A DNA stretch of 17,175 nt from Gammaproteobacteria bacterium (lineage in GTDB: Bacteria; Pseudomonadota; Gammaproteobacteria; Competibacterales; Competibacteraceae): the NCBI GenBank assembly GCA_003562535.1, contig PWUP01000010.1, forward strand, positions 1-17,175. Reading direction: 5' to 3'. This document shows positions 1-5,569 of this stretch, piece after piece. Every line of letters begins with the position of its first letter. Within the stretch, counting starts at the first letter, position 1. The notes under the pieces are model-generated. The model ran no database searches. It saw only the letters and a list, made by a program, of their open reading frames with translations, and had not been told where the DNA came from. A program made the translations under genes and the position numbers.

Positions 1-741
1 CGCAGCCGTCTATTACTGGCTTGGGAAATCCGCCTATTACAAGCGGCTGAGTCCAGCGGCAAACTGGATTCTCTATTACGCCATCTCACCGAACACTACC
101 GAGAACGTGCCCAGCACAGCCGCCAGCTACGCAACCGCATGGCTTATCCGGTGTTGATCCTGATCTTAGCCGTGTTCATTGCCCCCGTGCCGGCTTTGGT
201 CAGCGGCACACTAGAATCCAGCGCCTATTTCGCCCGAACCGTACTGCCTTTATTGGGGGTATTCCTCATCGTGCAACAGCTTAAACGCAGTGGGCAACGG
301 GTGTTAAGCCATGATAGCCGAGGACTCAGTGATGCTCTGCTATTGCGTTTGCCCATCGTTAAACTGCGGTTACGGCGGGATATACTGCTCACCCTCACCC
401 TAGCGCTAGAGGCAGGGGTTCCCGCCCTAGACGCTTTGGCACTGGCGGCTAATAGCACCACCAGCGCCGGATTACGTCGGGCGGTGCGTGAAGTGATCCG
501 TGCCGTGGAACAGGGCATCCCCCTCAGTCAAGCGTTGGCGGATGCCGGTCTGCTGAGCGATCAGCGGTTTGCTGAATTACTGACTAGCGGCGAATACGCC
601 GGGCGTTTAGATGAGATGCTCACGCACGGACTGGCTGGCATTAATGAACGACTGCAAGACCAGATCAATACCTTAGTAGAATGGCTACCGCGCTTTATGT
701 ACGCTGGCGTGGTGATTTGGATTGTGATGGGGTTTTTTTAA
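1..741 (+). CDS. Type II secretion / type IV pilus inner-membrane protein, GspF/PilC family (3' part only)
   Basis: The frame is open from the first base of the window, so the gene starts upstream; 246 residues are visible. GspF/PilC proteins are polytopic inner-membrane platform proteins that couple the assembly ATPase to pseudopilus or pilus growth. The fragment begins in the end of the first T2SF domain (AAESSGKLDSLL, then a helix leading to RMAYP). Two membrane segments follow (about residues 50-67 and 78-95), then a second T2SF domain with LALEAGVPALDAL, EQGIPLSQAL and SGEYAGRLDEML, and a last membrane helix ending in IVMGFF. The C-terminus is shorter than in typical PilC, which continues past the last helix, so this may be a compact GspF-like subgroup. 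No pilin or ATPase gene is visible downstream. The stop overlaps the stop of the convergent aminotransferase. The family call is firm; whether it serves secretion or pili is open. Confidence 0.88.
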   Translation, partial: RSRLLLAWEIRLLQAAESSGKLDSLLRHLTEHYRERAQHSRQLRNRMAYPVLILILAVFIAPVPALVSGTLESSAYFARTVLPLLGVFLIVQQLKRSGQRVLSHDSRGLSDALLLRLPIVKLRLRRDILLTLTLALEAGVPALDALALAANSTTSAGLRRAVREVIRAVEQGIPLSQALADAGLLSDQRFAELLTSGEYAGRLDEMLTHGLAGINERLQDQINTLVEWLPRFMYAGVVIWIVMGFF

Positions 742-1925
742 ACGGGCGTTAGGGCGTGCCTCATACGCCGCAGCGCCTCATCCAAAGTCGCTAAATCGGT
801 GGCAAACGACAGGCGCAAACACCCGGGGACACCAAAAGCAGAACCGGGTACTAAAGCCACCCCAGCATGTTCTAACACATACTCCGCCAGAGCCACATCG
901 TCATCCACTCCCGCTAAACGCTCAATCAGCGCCTGACAGTCTGGAAACGCATAAAATGTACCATCACCGGGCGCAATCCGCATTCCGGGAATTGCGGCCA
1001 GTTGCTCGATGACCCGATCATGGCGGTGCCGATAGGCCGAACACATGGTGGCCACACAGCCCTGGTCGGCATTCAGCGCCACCACAGCAGCCGCTTGCGA
1101 GATAGAACACGCGCCAGACGTACTTTGCGATTGCACTGTACTCATCGCTTGGATCAATGCCTCAGGGCCAGCACAGTAACCAATCCGCCAGCCGGTCATG
1201 GCATAGGCTTTGGATACCCCATGTAAAATCACCGTGCGCTCACGAAGCGGCGGACACGCCATCACGATATTGCTAAAAGGTTCATCCGCCCAATAGATGG
1301 CCTCATACATATCGTCACTACCGATAACCACCTGCGGATACGCTTGCAGCACTTCCCCAAATGCGGCTAATTCACGGCGAGAATACGCCATACCTGCCGG
1401 ATTCGATGGACTGTTGAGAAACAGCAAGCGGGTGCGTGGCCCCAAGGCAGCATCGAGTTGCTCCGGGGTGATTTTATAGCGGTGGTTGTAATCGGTCGGG
1501 ATGATCACTGGCTCGCCATCAGCCAGTCGTACCATATCGGGATACGACACCCAATAGGGAGCCGGTATAACGGCTTCATCCCCCGGATCGAGCAAGACCT
1601 GCGCTAAATTGTAACAACACTGCTTACCCCCAGAAGACACCATGACTTCACTGGGCGCATAGACTAAGCCATTATCACGCCTAAACTTATGCACTATAGC
1701 TTGTTTTAACGCGGCAGTACCGCCCACTGCGGTATACTGGGTATCGCCGTTTTGAATCGCCGCAATCCCTGCGTGTTTAATCGCATCGGGGGTGGCAAAA
1801 TCAGGCTCTCCGGCTGCCAAGCTAATAATGTCATGACCCGCGGCTCGGAGTTCTGCCGCCTTAGCGGTTACCGCCATCGTTGGAGACACCTTGACACGCT
1901 GAATGCGTTGCGATAATAAAGTCAT
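738..1925 (-). CDS. PLP-dependent class I aminotransferase, probably aspartate aminotransferase
   Basis: A complete 395-residue fold-type I aminotransferase that probably transfers the amino group between aspartate and 2-oxoglutarate in the cytoplasm. Visible motifs in order: SLAAGEPDFATP near the N-terminus, SGGKQCCYNLAQ and PAPYWVSYPDMV around the PLP phosphate and ring region, NSPSNPAG (cofactor-binding Asn), SDDMYEAI (Asp/Tyr contacting PLP), HGVSKAYAMTGWRIGY with the Schiff-base Lys239, and LRLSFATD near the C-terminus with the Arg that binds the substrate carboxylate. The layout fits the short prokaryotic (Ib) aspartate aminotransferases; aromatic or prephenate activity cannot be excluded. 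I chose the ATG at 1925 because the alignable sequence begins at MTLLSQRI and a GGAG lies 11 bases upstream; a longer frame from 1970 would add 15 unlikely residues. It is convergent with the GspF-like gene and divergent from the NlpC/P60 gene. Confidence 0.9.
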   Translation of the reverse strand: MTLLSQRIQRVKVSPTMAVTAKAAELRAAGHDIISLAAGEPDFATPDAIKHAGIAAIQNGDTQYTAVGGTAALKQAIVHKFRRDNGLVYAPSEVMVSSGGKQCCYNLAQVLLDPGDEAVIPAPYWVSYPDMVRLADGEPVIIPTDYNHRYKITPEQLDAALGPRTRLLFLNSPSNPAGMAYSRRELAAFGEVLQAYPQVVIGSDDMYEAIYWADEPFSNIVMACPPLRERTVILHGVSKAYAMTGWRIGYCAGPEALIQAMSTVQSQSTSGACSISQAAAVVALNADQGCVATMCSAYRHRHDRVIEQLAAIPGMRIAPGDGTFYAFPDCQALIERLAGVDDDVALAEYVLEHAGVALVPGSAFGVPGCLRLSFATDLATLDEALRRMRHALTPV

Positions 1926-1951
1926 AGCGTCTTGCACTCCATGAGTAAACT

Positions 1952-1956
1952 GAGGA
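1952..1956 (+). promoter_or_regulatory. Ribosome binding site that decides the NlpC/P60 start
   Basis: GAGGA stands 8 bases before the ATG at 1965. The alternative in-frame starts at 1932 (TTG) and 1941 (ATG) have no such sequence before them, and only the 1965 start puts a normal short lipoprotein signal at the N-terminus. Confidence 0.6.
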
Positions 1957-1964
1957 TTTTCAGT

Positions 1965-2441
1965 ATGCACCCGCGTTGCCCTTATAGGGTTGCCTTTGGA
2001 TTGATGATTGTACTGCTATTAGCCGGTTGTAGCAGTACCCGCCCACCCTCTGCATCCACAACGGAGGTGACCGACGAACGCGCTGAAATTGTCTTGGCCG
2101 CCCTCGGTTATTTAGATGTACCCTACCGCTATGGCGGCAATAGTCGTCAGGGTTTAGACTGTTCAGCCTTGGTGCAACGGGTTTATCGTCGAGTCGGACG
2201 CCAAGTACCCCGCACCAGCCGCCAACAAGCTCAGAGCGCCCAGCGCGTTCAAACGTCGCAAATACAACCGGGGGATGTGGTATTTTTCGCCATCGATGGT
2301 GGCCCCATCAACCATGTCGGCATTTATATTGGCGATGGACGTTTTGTGCATGCACCCAATAGCCGCAGCCGTGTGCGTATTGAACCCTTAAATACTGGCT
2401 ATTGGCAACCGCGTTTGCGTTTTGCTGGACATTTTTTATGA
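1965..2441 (+). CDS. NlpC/P60 family lipoprotein, probable peptidoglycan endopeptidase (MepS/NlpC-like)
   Basis: A 158-residue lipoprotein. The signal peptide ends in the lipobox LLAGC, with lipidated Cys22. After a short linker comes an NlpC/P60 cysteine-peptidase domain (about residues 38-158): VPYRYGGNSRQGLDCSALV carries the catalytic Cys66, NHVGIYIGDG the catalytic His117, and FVHAP the third polar residue His129. In the family these enzymes cut D,D- or D-gamma-glutamyl-meso-DAP cross-bridges; E. coli MepS, of similar size and layout, cleaves cross-links to allow wall growth. Cellular position is inferred: residue +2 is Ser, so outer-membrane sorting is expected. The gene is divergent from the aminotransferase, with only 39 bases between start codons, so both promoters must overlap that space or the neighbouring coding sequence. 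The family is certain; the exact bond cut is not. Confidence 0.93.
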   Translation: MHPRCPYRVAFGLMIVLLLAGCSSTRPPSASTTEVTDERAEIVLAALGYLDVPYRYGGNSRQGLDCSALVQRVYRRVGRQVPRTSRQQAQSAQRVQTSQIQPGDVVFFAIDGGPINHVGIYIGDGRFVHAPNSRSRVRIEPLNTGYWQPRLRFAGHFL

Positions 2442-2472
2442 CCAACCCAAGATAGCCCAACCACAAGAGGAA

Positions 2473-2538
2473 GCGAGACCGGGGTCGGCTGACACCGACG
2501 CGCTATCCCTACCCGCCCTGAAGGACGGGGTTTCTCGC
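2473..2538 (+). mobile_element. Candidate orphan right end of an IS200/IS605-type (tnpB) element, or other structured RNA
   Basis: In the 111-base gap between two genes the sequence folds as a closed multi-branch structure. The outer stem is GCGAGA (2473-2478) with TCTCGC (2533-2538). Inside are hairpin A, GTCGG (2484-2488) with CCGAC (2495-2499), and hairpin B, CCCG-C-CC with GG-A-CGGG around a TGAA loop (2512-2529). The string CCCGCCCTGAAGGACGGGG followed by TTTCTCGCG resembles the hairpin ends I remember at the 3' end of tnpB elements, which form the scaffold of their omega RNA. No transposase or tnpB is present, so it would be a solo remnant. The pairing is seen directly; the IS origin is inference from memory. 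No database comparison was possible. Confidence 0.42.
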
Positions 2539-2552
2539 GCAATCTGATCATC

Positions 2553-3725
2553 ATGCAAAACTTCAACCCTCTCATCCGCCTCCGCTACGGCCTTATCATT
2601 GCGCTGCTTAGCCTGCTCCCCATCAGTGCCAGTACCGCAACCTCGTATCATGTGGACACCGTGGCCAGCGGTTTTGATCATGCTTGGGGCATGCCCTTTA
2701 TCCCTAATCAACGCCTGCTGTTAGTCAGCGAACGTCCCGGTCAACTGAAACTGGTTAACCGCGACAGCGGAGCCGTAACATTGATCTCAGGACTGCCGGA
2801 CGTTCATGCCCGCAGTCAGGGCGGTTTATTGGATATTGCCTTGCACCCCGATTACCCTGATCAACCGTGGCTGTATCTCAGCTATGCCGTCAGGGATGGC
2901 CGTCTCGGTCAATCGACCACGGCGCTAGGACGGGGGATTCTTGATCTCGACGCTGGGTTATTGCGGGATTTTGAAGAACTCTATCGCGCCCAACCGCCGG
3001 TTGCCAGTAATGCCCACTATGGTTCACGCCTGGCCTTTGATGCGCAAGGGTATGTGTACCTCACTGTTGGTGATCGCAATTCTAAAGACTTCGGGCCACA
3101 GCACTACTCTCAAGACATCAGTAATGATTTGGGGGCGATTTTACGCTTGCACGCTGATGGCCGCATTCCGGTCGATAATCCCTTTGTGGATGATCCCGAA
3201 GCCAGTCCAGCGATTTTTTCCTACGGTCACCGTAACCCCCAAGGCTTGGCCTTTCATCCCCAGACGGGTGAATTATGGGAAAACGAGCATGGCGAACGTA
3301 ATGGCGATGAGATCAATATTATTCAGGCAGGCGGCAATTACGGTTGGCCGATTGCCACCTACGGTGTGAGCTATATGACCGGTCGTCCCTTTGCGGTGAC
3401 TCCGCCGGAAAACCCGAACACCATCAATCCCGTGTACTATTGGGAGCCGGATCACCCCGAAGGCTTTCCCCCTTCCGGTTTAGCGTTTTATTTCGGCGAG
3501 GCTTTTCCCGACTGGCAAGGTAATCTGTTGATGGGTAATCTGCGCCATCAATACCTTGGTCGGTTTAGCGTCGCAGGGCATACCGTCGAGAAAACGGAAC
3601 GCCTGCTGGCTGGACGCGGGTGGCGCATCCGTGATGTGGGTGTCGGGCCGGATGATGGCTTAGTGTATGTGCTCATCGATCAGGCCAATGCGCCATTGGT
3701 GCGGTTGCGGCCAACGTCACCGTGA
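2553..3725 (+). CDS. Exported PQQ-dependent aldose sugar dehydrogenase (YliI/Asd, soluble glucose dehydrogenase family)
   Basis: A 390-residue exported beta-propeller quinoprotein. An N-terminal signal peptide (RLRYGLIIALLSLLPISASTA, cut near residue 29) sends it to the periplasm. The GSDH-type domain fills the rest: AWGMPFIP (about 44-51), QGGLLDIALHPDY, AHYGSRLAF with His155 at the position of the catalytic base in this family, YLTVGDR, ILRLHADGRIPVDNPF, YGHRNPQGLAF with Arg227 at a PQQ-contacting position, GGNYGWPIATYG, and FPPSGLAFY. Relatives oxidise the C1 of aldoses to lactones and pass electrons to the respiratory chain; PQQ and calcium dependence is family knowledge. The usual HGPRGGDE-like motif reads HGERNGDE here. 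There is no clear Shine-Dalgarno before the ATG, and the 5' leader consists almost wholly of the structured element at 2473-2538. The natural substrate is unknown. Confidence 0.88.
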   Translation: MQNFNPLIRLRYGLIIALLSLLPISASTATSYHVDTVASGFDHAWGMPFIPNQRLLLVSERPGQLKLVNRDSGAVTLISGLPDVHARSQGGLLDIALHPDYPDQPWLYLSYAVRDGRLGQSTTALGRGILDLDAGLLRDFEELYRAQPPVASNAHYGSRLAFDAQGYVYLTVGDRNSKDFGPQHYSQDISNDLGAILRLHADGRIPVDNPFVDDPEASPAIFSYGHRNPQGLAFHPQTGELWENEHGERNGDEINIIQAGGNYGWPIATYGVSYMTGRPFAVTPPENPNTINPVYYWEPDHPEGFPPSGLAFYFGEAFPDWQGNLLMGNLRHQYLGRFSVAGHTVEKTERLLAGRGWRIRDVGVGPDDGLVYVLIDQANAPLVRLRPTSP

Positions 3726-3742
3726 TATAGCGGTTCGCTTTG

Positions 3743-3770
3743 ATTACCGGACTTCTGTTGAACCGGTAAT
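3743..3770. terminator. Inverted repeat after the sugar dehydrogenase gene, possible terminator
   Basis: A perfect 8-base inverted repeat, ATTACCGG (3743-3750) and CCGGTAAT (3763-3770), with a 12-base loop, starts 17 bases after the stop of the dehydrogenase gene. No T-run follows, so intrinsic termination is uncertain. The second arm runs directly into the palindromic repeat at 3769. Confidence 0.35.
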
Positions 3771-3802
3771 GTCGGGCAACGCTGCGCTTTTGCCTGACCT
3801 AT
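3769..3802 (+). repeat. Dispersed palindromic repeat, copy 1 (intergenic)
   Basis: A 34-base sequence forms a hairpin of GTCGGGCA (3771-3778) with TGCCTGAC (3791-3798), one G-T pair, around a 12-base loop. It matches the reverse complement of 14001-14034 at 30 of 34 positions, so it is a repeat family and not chance. It lies between the dehydrogenase and ettA. Similar GTCGGGCAACGC...TTTTGCCCGAC units are, as far as I recall, common intergenic repeats in proteobacterial genomes. Confidence 0.7.
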
Positions 3803-3826
3803 CACCGCTGCAGCGTGAACACAAAT

Positions 3827-3858
3827 TTGCCCTGCATCAGCGCCGATTGCGTTACAAT
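3827..3858 (+). promoter_or_regulatory. Possible promoter for ettA-sucAB-lpd
   Basis: TACAAT at 3853-3858 is a good -10 hexamer 31 bases before the ettA start. The best -35 is TTGCCC at 3827-3832, with a long 20-base spacer, so the match is imperfect. The site sits between the palindromic repeat and ettA, where a promoter for the four-gene run is expected. Confidence 0.35.
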
Positions 3859-3889
3859 ACTCCATTTGCTCAAGTCACCTTGTTCAGCC

Positions 3890-5554
3890 ATGTCCCAATA
3901 CATCTACACGATGAACCGCGTCGGCAAAGTCGTGCCGCCAAAGCGGGAAATTCTCAAAAATATTTCACTGTCCTTTTTTCCCGGCGCTAAAATTGGCGTT
4001 CTCGGCCTCAATGGCTCGGGTAAATCCACGCTATTACGCATTATGGCGGGCTTAGATACCGAAATCATCGGCGAAGCACGCCCCCAACCCGGTATTCATA
4101 TTGGATACCTGCCCCAAGAACCGCAGCTCGATCCAACTCAAGACGTGCGTGGTAACGTCGAGCAAGCCGTGCAACCGATTAAAGACGCGCTGGCTGAGCT
4201 TGATAGCGTATACACCGCTTACTCCGAGCCTGATGCCGACTTCGAGGCACTGGCTGCTAAACAAGAACAACTGGAAAGTTACCTGCAAACCACTAATGGC
4301 CATGACCTAGAGCGAACCCTCGATGTGGCGGCCGATGCTCTAAGGTTGCCGCCTTGGGAGGCCAAGGTAGACACCCTATCCGGCGGTGAAAAACGCCGTG
4401 TGGCCTTATGCCGATTACTCTTGTCCAAACCGGATATGCTGCTGCTCGATGAGCCGACCAACCATCTGGACGCTGAATCCGTCGCTTGGTTAGAGCGCTT
4501 TCTGCAAGATTATGACGGCACCGTGGTGGCAGTCACCCATGATCGCTATTTCCTTGATAATGTCGCAGGCTGGATTCTGGAACTCGACCGCGGTCATGGC
4601 ATACCGTGGCAGGGCAACTATTCGTCTTGGCTGGAGCAGAAAGAAAAACGCTTAGAACAAGAGCAAAAATCTGAACAATCGCGCATTAAAGCCATGCAGG
4701 CCGAACTGGAATGGGTACGGTCTAATCCCAAAGGCCGCCAAGCCAAATCCAAAGCCCGTTTAACTCGGTTTCAAGAATTGGCCTCACAAGAATTCCAGCA
4801 GCGCAATGAAACCCAAACCCTGTACATCCCACCCGGCCCACGCTTGGGTGATTTAGTGGTGGAAGCCCAGCAGGTGCGCAAAAGCTTCGGTGAGCGCTTA
4901 CTTATGGATGATTTGTCCTTTCAGCTTCCCCCGGGCGGTATTGTCGGCGTTATTGGCCCCAATGGCGCCGGTAAAACCACTTTATTTCGGATGATCACCG
5001 GCCAAGAACCGCCCGATAGCGGCAGCCTGCGTATTGGCGAGACGGTACAACTGGCCTATGTGGATCAATCCCGCGACGCGCTTGATGCCGATAAATCCGT
5101 GTGGGAAGAAATTTCCGATGGCCAAGACATTATCATGGTAGGCAACTACCAGTTGCCTTCACGGGCCTATGTCGGGCGCTTTAACTTCCGTGGATCAGAA
5201 CAACAAAAACCCATTGGCACACTCTCGGGTGGTGAACGCAATCGAGTGCATCTGGCTAAACTCTTACGCAGCGGTGGTAATCTATTGCTGCTGGACGAAC
5301 CCACCAATGATTTGGATGTGGAAACCTTGCGGGCGCTGGAAGAAGCCCTGTTGACCTTTGCCGGCTGTGCGGTGATTATCTCTCACGACCGCTGGTTCCT
5401 GGACCGGATTGCTACGCATATTCTCGCCTTCGAGGGAGAGTCGCAAACCGTCTGGTTCGAGGGTAATTATGCCGAATACGATGCGGATCGACACCGCCGT
5501 TTAGGCATCGAGGCCGATCAACCGCATCGGATTAAATATAAAAAACTTGCGTAA
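3890..5554 (+). CDS. ettA: Energy-dependent translational throttle protein EttA (ABC-F ATPase)
   Basis: A 554-residue soluble ABC-F protein, close to E. coli EttA (555) in length and nearly colinear with it. EttA binds the ribosomal E site and gates the first steps of elongation according to the ATP/ADP ratio. ABC domain 1 has Walker A GLNGSGKS (39-46), signature LSGGEKRRVAL and Walker B MLLLDEPTNHLD. The inter-domain linker is the charged stretch WLEQKEKRLEQEQK to KARLTRF. ABC domain 2 has GPNGAGKTT, LSGGERNRVHL and LLLLDEPTNDLD, and the C-terminus ends HRIKYKKLA. The start at 3890 (MSQYIYTMNRVGKVVPPKR) matches the conserved EttA N-terminus; an open frame from 3815 would add 25 residues through intergenic sequence. 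No clear ribosome binding site is seen. The stop is 15 bases before sucA, so co-transcription is likely. Confidence 0.97.
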   Translation: MSQYIYTMNRVGKVVPPKREILKNISLSFFPGAKIGVLGLNGSGKSTLLRIMAGLDTEIIGEARPQPGIHIGYLPQEPQLDPTQDVRGNVEQAVQPIKDALAELDSVYTAYSEPDADFEALAAKQEQLESYLQTTNGHDLERTLDVAADALRLPPWEAKVDTLSGGEKRRVALCRLLLSKPDMLLLDEPTNHLDAESVAWLERFLQDYDGTVVAVTHDRYFLDNVAGWILELDRGHGIPWQGNYSSWLEQKEKRLEQEQKSEQSRIKAMQAELEWVRSNPKGRQAKSKARLTRFQELASQEFQQRNETQTLYIPPGPRLGDLVVEAQQVRKSFGERLLMDDLSFQLPPGGIVGVIGPNGAGKTTLFRMITGQEPPDSGSLRIGETVQLAYVDQSRDALDADKSVWEEISDGQDIIMVGNYQLPSRAYVGRFNFRGSEQQKPIGTLSGGERNRVHLAKLLRSGGNLLLLDEPTNDLDVETLRALEEALLTFAGCAVIISHDRWFLDRIATHILAFEGESQTVWFEGNYAEYDADRHRRLGIEADQPHRIKYKKLA

Positions 5555-5559
5555 CCATC

Positions 5560-5565
5560 AGAGGA
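5560..5565 (+). promoter_or_regulatory. sucA ribosome binding site
   Basis: AGAGGA lies 4 bases before the sucA ATG, wholly within the 15-base gap after the ettA stop. It shows that sucA initiates by itself although it is packed against ettA. Confidence 0.6.
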
Positions 5566-5569
5566 CATT

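Noticed and set aside
733..739. Possible frameshift at the seven-T run ending the GspF-like gene
   Set aside because: Reading on in the frame obtained by removing one T gives KRALGRASYAAAPHPK, which is unlike the C-terminus of the family, so the stop is probably genuine.
1926..1970. Longer aminotransferase N-terminus from 1970 and longer NlpC/P60 N-terminus from 1932
   Set aside because: Both would make the two divergent genes overlap, lack ribosome binding sites, and place extra residues before the recognised start of the aminotransferase and before the lipoprotein signal.
3667..3990. A 107-codon plus-strand frame running from the dehydrogenase end through the repeat into ettA
   Set aside because: It overlaps two certain genes in another frame and its only distinctive part comes from the palindromic repeat.
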